Positions 23,764 through 33,697 of a stretch of DNA of 64,000 bases are shown one piece after another. Positions within the stretch are counted from its first letter, which is position 1. Each line of letters begins with the position of its first letter. The position numbers and the translations under genes are program-made. The notes beneath the pieces were generated by a model. The model saw only the letters and a program-made list of their open reading frames with translations, was not told the origin of the DNA and did no database searches. Source of the DNA: Nymphalis io. Taxonomy: Eukaryota; Arthropoda; Insecta; Lepidoptera; Nymphalidae. Location: contig NC_065908.1 of NCBI RefSeq assembly GCF_905147045.1, positions 5,208,001 through 5,272,000 on the forward strand, read 5' to 3'.

Positions 23764-24846
23764 TAAAATTTGGGAGTATATTTAACTATTCTAAATAAAA
23801 TAAATAAATCCATTAAATGCCCAGAGAGGCTTACAGGCTTACGGGATTCTGAACCCCAAGTCGGCTCTCTAAATATAAAATCATAATTTTTCTTCATAAA
23901 AAATATTAGGAAACATTAAAGTAAAAACAATTATTCTTCAAAGGACCGTAAAAGCACAATTCGAAACTCGAATTTGTAAAGAGTATTTCGTTTTACGAAT
24001 TTTCACTAACTTGACGCTGATTGAAAAACACTTCATCAAACGCTAAGTTTGTTTGGAAACTGGTGTTATTGAAAACTACTTGAATTTTGAAAAACATTTA
24101 ACGAAGTTTGAATAAAATTTTAAATTGAAATATTTATATTTTATTTTAAAAACTAAAATAATATAATGTAAGGTAAATTATTGAGAAAAAATATATAATA
24201 AAGTCAGCACACGGATTACTTAAAAAATATGTTCAATATTTCTTATTACAAATTCAATCACTTACACATATTAAAAGACAATATATATATGCAGCGGGGA
24301 ACCGAAAAGATTTTAATAAGGTTTTGTATAAAAAAATGACTATTGCGATGATCGATGATTGGTAAAAATGTCGAAAGAAATCATGAAATTTTATACCTAT
24401 ACATTTTAAAACTTATCTAAATACTTATTTTAATAAAACACAAATCACAAGAATTTTCTGTAAAGGAAATCTTAGTATTAAACTAGTTAGAAAGCTAGCA
24501 GTGTCACAAAGCAATTTCTTAAAAAAACACCTACAACTATTGTCTTGCGTCTAAACTGCCGCCGGTCTTGTTGACAGTTGATTTGTCTCCATTTAGAATG
24601 ACCAACGACTGAAAGGTGACATCATATCACTGGCTTCACTTAATAGATTTTTCGTATTAATAATGACATAAGAATAACCTTTAGAAAATTAACATTTATC
24701 ACAACATTTATCGTATCGTATCTTATCTGTATCGCGTATTTAACTGTACTTGAACTTAGCTTTATGTAAATAAGAATGAATGCTTAGTCAGCACATATAA
24801 TGCCTTATTGTTTTAATGTGATATATATCTCAAATAGTCCTGAATA
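23764..24846. other. AT-rich spacer
   Basis: Nothing recognised. A GC-richer line near 24540-24620 has no open frame of note. Confidence 0.45.
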
Positions 24847-26005
24847 TATTTTTTTATTCGGGTTAAAGAAACTTTATTCTCATCAAGAAACACATTCACT
24901 AACATGAGAACAAAATATTACTACAACAATTGCCAAGCGGAGCGCCAAAGCAGCGTGTATAACAAAAAACTACAATTTCGAAGAGGGTATCTGTAAAAAC
25001 CTTGCATTATTGTCGATAGACTGGTCTTGCTACTTTTTATACCATTAAATTTAATAAATTATTTTACATTATTATACAGTTTGTTTCATATTATATATTT
25101 GTGTTATTTTATATTGCTTTGAACATATATCTTTAATAGTCTCTTAAACTGATGCATACCTTTTGCTTCTTTAATATTTTTTGGTAAATTTTTATCAATT
25201 TAATTTAAAATTAAATCGTTTTGCTCCGTCAAACATAATATTTTTCTTCCCATAGTTAATAGTACGAGGTTTTGATAATTTTATGTCATTAACCGTAACC
25301 GTAACAGCCTGTGAATGTCCCACTGCTGGGCTAAAGGCCTCCTCTCCTCTTTTTGAGGAGAAGGTTTGGAGCTTATTCCACCACGCTGCTCCAATGCGGG
25401 TTGGTAGAATTCACATGTGGCAGAATTTCAGTGAAATTAGACACATGCAGGTTTCCTCACGATGTTTTCCTTCACCGTAAAGCACGAGATGAATTATAAT
25501 CACAAATTAAGCACATGAAAATTCAGTGGTGCTTGCCCGGGTTTGAACCCACGATCATCGGTTAAGATTCACGCGTTCTTATCACAGGGCCATCTCGGCT
25601 TTTTTTATGTCATTGGCGTTTCTTAATTGTATTCTTTGTGATTGTTGGTTTTTATTCAATTGTATCTATGTATATTTGACATATACACATATTTTTATCA
25701 AATTTTTTTTAATTAGTATGCAAATAAAGTAATTGTAAGTTTGATTTTGAGTGATGTGTAAAAGTCGTAAAAAGTGTTTTTACTAATTTGTTCTGCTTAA
25801 CTTGTAATTGCACTAAGTTTGTTGGGGCAGCTGTATCCCAGATTTCTATTAAATAGTCTAAATGTGGTTTGATTAGGGAGTTATAAATCGTATATTGTAT
25901 TTAGCGTGGAAGATCTAGTCATATTTTTTATAATTCCGTTTAATGATGTTAATTTGCTTTTAATTTTGTCAAGATGTGGTTATTTCAATATTTTTGATAT
26001 TACAG
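24847..26005 (-). pseudogene. LINE-3: RT C-terminal region with 3' UTR, split by a SINE-A
   Basis: Minus strand. The upstream part (26005 to 25616) contains HLDKIKSKLTSLNGIIKNM and, after a frameshift, SLIKPHLDYLIEIWDTAAPT (about 25890-25830). This is the C-terminal segment typical of Jockey-type RTs. Downstream of the SINE the frame resumes with RTINYGKKNIMFDGAKRFN and LPKNIKEAKGMHQFKRLLKI, ending at a TAA at 25104-25106. The 3' UTR carries AATAAAG (24872-24878) and an A-tail (T-run 24849-24855). The catalytic RT motifs are absent (5'-truncated). Frameshifts plus the inserted SINE make it dead. I read it as one insertion older than the SINE. Confidence 0.8.
25291..25602 (-). mobile_element. 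SINE-A, full length, inside LINE-3, with 12-bp target duplication
   Basis: The body (25304-25601) is close to consensus, with intact A-box-like and B-box-like blocks (GGTTCAAACCC in sense). Its 3' tail is (TTACGG)n, at 25291-25303. The target duplication TTTTATGTCATT lies at 25279-25290 and 25603-25614. One of the youngest-looking SINEs here. Confidence 0.96.
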
Positions 26006-26114
26006 GAGACAAATAACCTGATATAGGTTAAACTGAATCAAATTTCAGTAGATTGATTCTGTAAGATAAACTCGAAACTCACCGCACAATATGTTCGTGA
26101 AATGTCTAAAGGTG

Positions 26115-26245
26115 TAATGCGGCATTGGATCAGTTAATGATAAGCAACGATGTCTTCTTCGTTCAAATGTCAAAGCAATAATGACAGAAAGAGAGAAATC
26201 AGTGTTTTTACTTAACAGTCGCTAAGCAGCCTTTTTTAATAAAGC
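26115..26245 (+). repeat. Rep-2 copy 2
   Basis: GGATCAGTTAATGATAAGC, TTCTTCGTTCAAATGTCAAA, AATGACAGAAAGAGAGAAAT and CAGTCGCTAAGCAGCC match 11607-11745 in order and sense. Confidence 0.65.
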
Positions 26246-26424
26246 GGTATAACATTTAAAGTTAACACATATCTAAATAGCGTATTACGTCGTTTAATAT
26301 TTCACGAGTGAGATGCGAAGTGAGATCGTACAGAATAGTAATGTGGGCTGAAAATTCGTTTGTAACAAGACATTTTAGTCTACAAAGAAAATAGAATTGG
26401 ATACTTTGATGTTAGGCTACCCAC

Positions 26425-26610
26425 TTTTGTTTTTTTTTCACACTGGAAAAACGCATTACGCGTTTCCCGCACGGGAATAGTAGATGGGGCTTGCCGATGT
26501 CCGAGGCGCCGAGTGCACCCCGAACATCGGAATACCCACTAAAAAACCAGTGGTACCCTTTCCGTCTTAACGAGGAGCGCCACGGGATCGCTTGCGTATG
26601 CTACCGCGAC
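26425..26610 (-). mobile_element. LINE-like 3' tail fused to U6, with A-tail
   Basis: Minus sense starts GTCGCGGTAGCATACGCAAG, contains GTGGCGCTCCTCGTTAAG and the hairpin CCACTGGTTTTTTAGTGG, and ends TTCCAGTGTG plus an A-rich tail (T-rich 26425-26438). A second copy of the same tail, without U6, is at 29851-30035. The pair GTTAGGCTACCCAC (26411-26424) and GTTAGGCTAACCTC (26719-26732), 12/14 identical, brackets U6 plus tail and is the target duplication. Confidence 0.88.
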
Positions 26611-26717
26611 AAAAATGTGGAACGCTTCACGATTTTACGTGTCATTCTTGCGCAGGGGCAATGCTAATCTTCTCTGTATCGTTCCATTTTTAGTATACGT
26701 ACTGCTGAAGCGAGTAC
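26611..26717 (-). ncRNA. U6: U6 snRNA sequence, full length, probable retropseudogene at the head of a chimera
   Basis: In functional genes U6 is the catalytic spliceosomal RNA. On the minus strand 107 nt run from G at 26717 (GTACTCGCTTCAGCAGTACG) to CCACATTTTT at 26611. The ATACAGAGA box, the AGC triad (GATTAGCAT), CCCTGCGCAAG and the 3' GTGAAGCGTTCCACA are all recognisable. About 8-10 positions differ from canonical U6 (for example CAGCAG for CGGCAG, CATTGCCCC for CATGGCCCC). A TATATAAT lies about 17-25 bp upstream, but I see no proximal sequence element. The 3' U-run is joined directly to a LINE-like tail, and the whole unit has a target duplication. So it arrived by retrotransposition and is unlikely to be a working U6 gene. 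Confidence 0.93.
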
Positions 26718-26872
26718 AGTTAGGCTAACCTCTATTATATATCGAGAAATACAGAATATTAATATTTGTCGGTAGAATAAGTGTTTTTTTTAATAGAATT
26801 TTGTAAACTTATTGAACTAACGGCGATTATTAAAAACAAATAAAGCTGATATAAATGTTTCCATTTCAGTTT

Positions 26873-26919
26873 AAGTGGATACTTTGATGTTTTACATTAA
26901 AACATCAAAGTGTCCACTT
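26873..26919. repeat. Near-perfect hairpin, 22-bp arms, 3-nt loop
   Basis: Arms 26873-26894 (AAGTGGATACTTTGATG...) and 26898-26919 pair with one G.U position. GTGTCCACTTTT recurs just downstream (about 26937-26948), and GGATACTTTGATGTT also occurs at about 26399-26413. Confidence 0.9.
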
Positions 26920-27212
26920 TTCCGTCCTGGACACAAGTGTCCACTTTTTAAGCGGTTTTTTTAAGAAAATAATATTATTATCTGCGAAGTCAGAGTCGAA
27001 ATCGTAATCAATATCAAAACGTTAGGTACATTGGGCTATTAATTACTTAAAAAACTTTTCGTGAAGAAATATTTTATTAAGTAGAATGAACAATTGTATT
27101 ATATTTTGTGCTTATTACGGTAACTATACTATAATTATATTTTTATATGATCCAATCTGGATATGATCATTACATTTTTTTAAATGTCTTTAGTTTTGTA
27201 ATAATCCTTAGC

Positions 27213-27325
27213 GCATGTGTATCCACCGCCCCGCATTGGATCAGTACGGTGAAATAAGCTTCAAACATTCTCCTTTAAAGAACACGAGGCCCTAGTCCAG
27301 GAGTGGGACATTAACACGCAGTTTA
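27213..27325 (+). mobile_element. SINE-A 3' part
   Basis: CATGTGTATCCACCGCCCCG, TGAAATAAGCTTCAAAC and CAGGAGTGGGACATTAACA; head missing. Confidence 0.85.
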
Positions 27326-27468
27326 CTTTTTATTAAATTTTTGTACTATTTATTAAATAATCTTTATTGTTAATGTAACGTCGAACGCTTATCTTCTATC
27401 GTACCGAAAAAACGTACCGTAATGGGACTATCAAATTAATTAATTAGGACGATCGTTTAGAGAATTTT

Positions 27469-27601
27469 TTTTTTACTCTTCACAGGCCAGCGTTTTACCG
27501 ATGACTTGCCTGATGTTGAGCATCGACACAGTCTAGGATGTAGCACGCTTGCCTAGAAGAAACCTGTTTACTCTGGATTTGGAGATACCAACGTTGTACT
27601 T
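27469..27601 (-). pseudogene. LINE-4 copy 1: RT C-terminus and 3' end
   Basis: Minus frame reads YNVGISKSRVNRFLLGKRAT, then S and a TAG stop, matching the YNVGVFKSRVNR terminal block of Jockey-type RTs. A 3' UTR of about 60 bp (GCATCGACACAG in plus sense) is followed by an A-tail (T-run 27467-27475). Severely 5'-truncated. Its partner at 32717-33000 is longer. Confidence 0.8.
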
Positions 27602-27705
27602 ATTAAATACTTAGTGAGAAAGTACGTATGAATGTTCTAGGGATAAGTACAGTTGTACGTAATACACTTGCCTTTTGCCTTTTTGGTTGCCTGGAAACGA
27701 TTTTT

Positions 27706-27989
27706 ACTGGTGGTAGGGCTTCGTGCAAGGGTAGGTACCACCCACTCATCAGATATTCTACTTGCAAAACAGCAGCACTTGTATTGTTGTGCTGCACTTT
27801 AAGGGAGAGAGAGCCAGTATTATTACAGGCACAAGGAACATAACATCTTCGTTCTTAAGGTTGATGGTGCATGGCGACGTAACCGATGGTTAACACTTAC
27901 AATGCTAATGCCTACTATTAATGCTATGGGCGTTGTTACCACTTACCATCAGATAGCCCATATGCTCGTCCGCCTATTCAATAAAAAAA
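27706..27989 (+). mobile_element. Rep-1, full length with A-tail
   Basis: ACTGGTGGTAGGGCTTCGTG to CGCCTATTCAATAAAAAAA. A 10-bp deletion removes CTCGTCTGG after GTGCAAG. Confidence 0.94.
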
Positions 27990-28219
27990 TCTCTTTAGCG
28001 ATAAGATCCATTTTCTTAAATTGTTTTATTTATCGTATGTAATTGTTCCTCTTAAATATCTTTTGGTGTGCAATAAAGCGTATTATTATTAAATTTTAGC
28101 ACTCATTTCTAGTCACAAAAGTCTCAAGCTTAAGAGATGTGGACGCACTTTATATAAGACGTCGCGATAAATATGATTTTTAACGATACCATATCAATGT
28201 TTGTGCTTGTATTTTAGTC

Positions 28220-28320
28220 CTTGCCCGGGTTTGACCTACGATCATCGTTTAAGATTCACGCGTTCTTACCACTGGACCATCTCGGTTTTTCCAGAGGACC
28301 ATCATGGTTTTTGACTTTCA
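28220..28320 (-). mobile_element. SINE-A tRNA-like head alone
   Basis: CTTGCCCGGGTTTGACCTAC, CATCGTTTAAGATTCACGCG and ACCATCTCGG are the head in minus sense (28220-28287), with no SINE body to its left. A short partial duplication (CAGAGGACCATCATGG) follows. Confidence 0.85.
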
Positions 28321-28372
28321 CTTACTTTGACTATTATTAAAGATTTTTATTATAAGATTAAATTATATTTAT

Positions 28373-28637
28373 AAGCAGACTGGCTGTTAGGGAACCAGTT
28401 TTGTGAAAACTATCGCAAGCATTTACACTATAAGAAATATTAATCAATCCTTATATCGTCGATGCGCCATCAATCTTGGAAACTAATGCGTTACGTCTAT
28501 TGTGGCTCAATTACACTGGCTCAATCAATGCTTAAATTGTGACATCACGACGTTAAGTGCTATAATACTATTACTGTTTGGTCGGAGAATATGTCTTCCT
28601 AGACGGACTTGCGCTAACCACTACTGCCAAGTACAAC
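28373..28637 (-). mobile_element. Rep-1, old
   Basis: GTAAGAAATATT-like, GATGCGCCATCAATCTTGG, CAATTACACTGGCTC and CTTCCTAGACGGACTTGCGC lie in Rep-1 order with many substitutions. Confidence 0.7.
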
Positions 28638-29611
28638 TTAAAAAGCCTTGTCTTATGTAATAATATATCAATTATTCAACTAGGATATTATAAGAACTTC
28701 TGTATCATAATATTACACAATTTGTTGTTAATTTTTTTCAAATACGTACCTATTCATACATAGTCAGTTACAATTAAATTCATAGATCCTCAATAGATAT
28801 TCAATGAACGCGAACTTTAATTTTAGCATTTATGTATTTTTGTATTACTTTATCAGCAATCTCTAGTAATATTATTTACATAATATCCATAAATCATAAA
28901 TGACTAGAAAATTCTATACTCCTTTTTAAGCATATGTCACCCTCATGGAAGAGTGTGAGATTTGGAGCTAAAGTTAAATGGAGAAGAAGTTCAGAAAAAG
29001 TATTTGTGTTACAAATACATACATTTTTGATGACTATGTTTCATCAATAAAAAAAAAATATAAGCTATTTACCATATAGTGTATAGTCCGATAAGAATAT
29101 TTTGGCGCGTGGCCGAAATCAGTACTAATATCAACATCTTGTCAAATGTCATATTTTGAAAGCCGCTGCAACAGATAAGCGATATATATCGAATAGGAAA
29201 TATTAAATTCCGTATCATAATAACAGATGGAATACATTTTATGAAGTATATAAACAGTAGATATATATTGTGTTCCTCCGGGAGTTTGTGTACGTACTTA
29301 GGGAAAATGCCAGAAGCGTCATCCAGTAAAATTGTTACGCTAAGGAAGAATATAAAAAACGAAAGATAAACTGTTGTTGGCTAATTAGATATAATATACT
29401 CGTAGTTGATGGGGATTATCACTTCGACATGCACAAGTTAGATTTGATTATTGCAGAACGTGATTTTCTTTATATGAATGATTTGTTTAATTTATAATAT
29501 TTGCAACACCAATTACAAGAAATGCACGTTAACTCTTTCTAACTTATAACAAAATATATATATTTGCCTTCTTCCCTTATTATTGTTTGGATGTCGTTTG
29601 ACCAATCATTT
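28638..29611. other. AT-rich spacer
   Basis: Only GGCGCGTGGCCGAAATCAG near 29103 stands out, resembling the 3' end of SINE-B. Confidence 0.45.
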
Positions 29612-29727
29612 CAATTCCACTAACCCACATTGGAGCAGCGTGGTGGAATAAGCTCCAAACCTTCTCCTCAAAAGGGAGAGGAGGCCTTAGCCCAGCAGTG
29701 GGACATTAACAGGCTGTTACTGTACTG
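29609..29727 (+). mobile_element. SINE-A, 5'-truncated, with 11-bp target duplication
   Basis: Only the last 110 bp is present (from ATTCCACTAACCCACATTGG). Tail is TTACTGTACTG. TTGACCAATCA at 29598-29608 and 29728-29738 brackets it, so it inserted already truncated. Confidence 0.95.
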
Positions 29728-29850
29728 TTGACCAATCAACGACGACAATTGTTTCGCACCATCTTGAAGAAACTTTTTGAACAAGTGATGGCGGTTGAAA
29801 TAAAATATATTTGAAAATACGATGGTTAGCAAAGGGAGCTCGCTTACATT

Positions 29851-30035
29851 CGTCACGGAAGCATGCGCAAGCGATCACGTGGCGCTCCTCGTTAAGAGGA
29901 TAGGGTACCGCTGGTTTTTTAGTGGGTATTCCGATGTACGGAGCGCACTCGGCACCTTGGACACTGGCATGCTCCACATACCCTTCACTGTTCCCCTGGG
30001 TAAAAAATGTAATAAGTTTTTCCCGCGTAAATAAA
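29851..30035 (+). mobile_element. LINE-like 3' tail, same as the U6-fused tail
   Basis: CGTCACGGAAGCATGCGCAA, CGTGGCGCTCCTCGTTAAG, CGCTGGTTTTTTAGTGGG and TTTTTCCCGCGTAAATAAA match the tail at 26425-26610 in order. Nothing like U6 precedes it. The short open frame across it is not a gene. Confidence 0.8.
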
Positions 30036-30507
30036 AAAGAGAACTCCCTAACATTAATAAATGTTTAAAATTAGTTGTTGAATGACTGAGAAGGACTTAT
30101 AATTCAAGACCAGGGTAAGCTTAGCGTATTACTCATCTATTATAAATACTCTCATTACAAACATAACTTGTACAATAAACTTGTCGCATTACATCACACT
30201 ATATCTTGCACTAAATGACTGTTAAGGCTCATTTTCTATAGACGAGTGACGCTACTATACAAATTATATAAATATTATTGTTATTATTTAATTTGATAAA
30301 CTACTAATAATTTCTTGTTTAGGTTTTATTTTTTTTGTCAAAAACTATTCTCGCCTAAAACAACACTTTATCTTGTTCCACTAAGTAATTACTATGTAGT
30401 AAAACAGAGATGGGAAAATGGATTGGATACGTGTACTTCAAATGAAGGTAGTATTTTCAATGAACAGTAATACCCTGTAAATTTCAGACAGTAAAAGGTT
30501 TGGGGTT
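30036..30507. other. AT-rich spacer
   Basis: Nothing recognised. Confidence 0.45.
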
Positions 30508-30636
30508 AACACTACCCTGCTCCAATTCGAAGCTTCATCCAACAGATGCATCCTGCATGAGAATTCCATACGTTTCCTTCATCGCCGAGCATGAGATGAA
30601 TTAGAAACATATTTAAGCACATCAAAATGCATGCTC
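30508..30636 (-). mobile_element. SINE-A body, old
   Basis: CCCTGCTCCAATTCGAAGC, ACGTTTCCTTCATCGCCGAG, CATGAGATGAATTAGAAAC and AGCACATCAAAATGC. It stops where the foldback element begins. Confidence 0.7.
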
Positions 30637-30639
30637 ATA

Positions 30640-31177
30640 CAAACAATTAAATCCGGTAGAATATAGATCTTCAATATATAAAGGCTACATAAATATTTTA
30701 TTTGGACACGTAATCCAATACTAGTACGTGACAAAAAAAAACAAAATACAATCAATTTCAAAAGTTTCATAGAAATGAATAGTAGCTAGAAACATAACAG
30801 CCAATCTGAATAACTGTAAACACATCAGTGTTTATACTCCCGTACTGCCGTAATAATGTACATTCCTTTAAAAGAGTAGGCTCTTTCTTCTCTTTCATTC
30901 TTTCGAATTATGTGAGTGTACCTGTGTAGAGGAGTGCACCTGTGTTTGCATGAACTTGAGTACTGGCCAATGTCTCTTCGTGAACTCTGTCCGGTGGATC
31001 ATTCATTATTTTACGAATTTGACGCGAGTGTAATTGCGGCTTAATTTATTGTATTTTGTTTTTTTTGTCACGTACTAGTCGTATTGGATTACGTGTCCAA
31101 ATAAAATATTTATATAGCCTTTATATATTGAAGATCTATACTATCTAACAATTAAATCTACGGGATTTAATTGTTTG
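30640..31177. mobile_element. Foldback element (MITE-like) with about 120-bp inverted arms
   Basis: The left arm from 30640 (CAAACAATTAAATCC) and right arm ending 31177 (GGATTTAATTGTTTG) are inverted copies. Both contain AGATCTTCAATATATAAAGG, TTATTTGGACACGTAATCC and CTAGTACGTGACAAAAAA (in arm sense). The left arm lacks about 19 bp present in the right. The core of about 280 bp has no open frame, but includes AGTGCACCTGTGTTTGCATG, as in SINE-B. TA at 30638-30639 and 31178-31179 fits a TA target duplication. Non-autonomous; superfamily not assigned. Confidence 0.82.
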
Positions 31178-32716
31178 TAAAATAACAATGCGAAATAATA
31201 TTATTTATATTAATTATCCTCGATATTATTTCTTCTATTGTTTTTTATTTTTATTTTTTACCGACGCCCGTTCGAAAAACTAATTACTTAAAAGTATAAC
31301 TTTGTATTACGTGCTTGTATTAATTGTCAGTAATATTTTTAACTTACAAATTTAAATAAAACAGCTAAGTTTTTATCGGGTGGTGCGTTTAAGGAAAATT
31401 TGTAAAAATCCGCCGTAGATATTTGAACGCCATTCTATTTTGGCGGTGTCAGCGAAAAATGCGTCTTATGACTAAAAATGTATAATAAAACGCAAAAAAA
31501 TAGTAATTCGAAATAAGCTTACTCTAAAATAAAAAGTACAAATGAAAAATTGACTTTTTCTGAAAAAAAATACAAGGTTAAGTTGCTGAAACGATTTTGA
31601 TAAAGGTTGATTTGGAGGGTATCAGGATAACTTGACCCAAAAATGCTATCTGGTGATGTCAAAAATAAGTTAACGATCCTCAAGACATAACAACTACTGG
31701 CAATTTAATTTACCCTTGTTAATCAATTCCCATACAGCAAAAAATCCTCATCACCATCCACGCGGAGATGAGGCAAGTATACCATCCTGTAGATACTTAA
31801 ACGTATAAGGCTATAATATTTTTGATTAATTTATTGTCATGATCAGCTTTACAAGTGTATGGTTTCTATTTCTTGACTATGTGTCAGTATAATCCACGCG
31901 CTAGCAGAATGAAACGTTAAAAGTAAACGGTAATGAAAGTTATCAAAGAGCAAAGAAGCTTCGAAAAATAGTTCGTTGACTTTCACGACGAGGTTTTAGC
32001 AGATTATGTTTATGTGGGTATGTATTTATGTATGTGTTTCTGTATATGTATGAATGTATGTATGTATGAACAATTTCACTTGATTGACTCTTAAAAATTT
32101 TACCTTCTCTTTTAACTCATTATTAATCTAAACGCTAAAACAATCATAAATCTCTTAAATAATAGTAATAAATCACGATGAAAAATCCTAATGAGTAGCA
32201 ACTCGTACCGCGTGTATCGATGCGAGTTTGTCGACCGTGCGTGATCCAAAAAGTCTTTGCTTATACTTGCCCTAAGCAGGAGACATTTAAGGCAAACAGG
32301 TCAATATAGAAAACAAAAATCCGAATATCAGTAAGAAGTTCATTGTACTGTAGTTAACGAAGTTATATAAAATAAACAGCAAAAGAAATAAACAATTTAA
32401 AATCAAACGTTAAGCTAAATTTTTAACCAAACTTGTCAGCTAGTTAAATTTTAAAGCTTTAATTACGTTTTAAACGCATGGCTTAAAAAAGCAATTACCT
32501 TTGAACTATTTTAATTTGCATCAAGTAATGATAGCCACAGAATATCTTTCTGTATAAAGTTTATAGTGTACATAAAGCACCGGGCTGACCCGAGAGTTGA
32601 AATCTTCAACACGGCTCATAAAAATAAATGAGATAAAACAGAGCTCATCCAACTTTAGGATATGGCTTGAACGGTAGCGATAAATGACAAGTATAAATTA
32701 AAATTTTAATAAAGTT
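31178..32716. other. AT-rich spacer with a TATG-rich tract
   Basis: Imperfect (TATG)n at about 32018-32068. No gene or other repeat recognised. Confidence 0.5.
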
Positions 32717-33000
32717 TTTCTTTTTTTATAAATAATAGGCCAGCGTTTGACCGTTGCCTGATGTTAAGCATCGACATGGTCTAGGATGTAGCACGCTTGT
32801 CTATAGGAAACCTGTTTACTCTGGATTTGAAGACACCAACATTGTACCTATCAGGAAATACGGACTCAAGCAAAGCATTCCACAGTTTCGCAGTCGAATG
32901 ATGAATGTAGATTCAAAGCGCTTCGTACGTAGGCGGGGAATTTCCACTGTGTACCTATGGCGCTTTGGTCGCGTTTGCCTGGCCGTTCGATAGTAAAGTA
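32717..33000 (-). pseudogene. LINE-4 copy 2: RT C-terminus, frameshifted
   Basis: Minus strand. One frame reads RTKRFESTFIIRLRN. About 15 bp on, a different frame reads STAKLWNALLESVFPDRYNV, then GVFKSRVNRFPIDKRATS to a TAG at 32781-32783. A frameshift therefore lies in the block joining these two parts of a Jockey-type RT C-terminus. The 3' UTR and A-tail (T-run near 32717-32727) are shared with copy 1. No catalytic domain. Confidence 0.8.
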
Positions 33001-33096
33001 CATTTTTTTTATTAATTTATACAAAATAATATTAATGTAAATACTTCTCTTCCTATTGATTTGTGCTACTTAGGTATCTTATTTTTAAAAATAGCA

Positions 33097-33270
33097 ATAG
33101 TAAATAAAACAGCTAGTTTAGTTGCTTATAGGTGGGGAACCCTTAAGTATAAAAAAGAGCTTTGGTTATGACTTGCTTTGGGTTCAACCTTTTATCATAA
33201 CAAAATTCATCAAAATCGATTCAATGTTTTAGCCGTGAAAGCGTAACAGACAGAAACAGAATTCAATTGA
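33097..33270 (+). mobile_element. RTE/MITE-like non-coding fragment
   Basis: ACAGCTAGTTTAG, TCATCAAAATCGATTCAATG and AGCCGTGAAAGCGTAACAGA match a recurrent lepidopteran repeat edge (recalled). A diverged relative is at 60640-60720. Confidence 0.6.
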
Positions 33271-33451
33271 TATTTTATATATATAAGTGGTATTTTTTAT
33301 ATATATATAAAATAGTCAATTTTGGATATTTAACAAGTTTATTTTAATATTAATAGAGCGTTGTAAAAATAAAAAAGGCTACAACAATAACTCCTGTAGG
33401 AATATTATTATACTGTATTTACCTAATTCTGAAACATATTACACAGTTGAC

Positions 33452-33697
33452 GGGCCGTGACGTGGTTGGTAGATACTTGCCTTTCACGCCGAAAGTTGTG
33501 GGTTCGATTTCCACCCAGGACCGACAGTTTTGTGCATGAACATGTCTGTTTGTGATTCTGGGTGTAATTATCTATATATGTATTTAAAAAAGGAAAGTAA
33601 TATATGTAGTATATCAGTTGTCTGGTTTTAATAGTACAAGCTCTGCTTAGTTTGGGATCAGATGGCCGTGTATGAATAATGTCCCAGGATATTATAA
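33452..33697 (+). mobile_element. SINE-C, tRNA-derived, near full length
   Basis: The head GGCCGTGACGTGGTTGGTAG and B-box-like GGGTTCGATTTCCACCCAGG (33500-33519) are followed by CATGAACATGTCTGTTTGTG, GGGTGTAATTATC, CAGTTGTCTGGTTTTAATAG and TTTGGGATCAGATGGCCGTG. It ends GTCCCAGGATATTAT plus an A/T tail. Known widely in Lepidoptera (recalled). Only copy in the window. Confidence 0.88.

Noticed and set aside
25556..25601. tRNA genes at SINE-A, SINE-B and SINE-C heads
   Set aside because: A-box and B-box blocks are present but no acceptor stem or anticodon arm can be folded; they are SINE promoters.
26731..26787. Functional U6 promoter upstream of the U6 sequence
   Set aside because: There is a TATA-like run, but slightly close to +1, and no convincing proximal sequence element; the flanking target duplication explains the locus better as an insertion.
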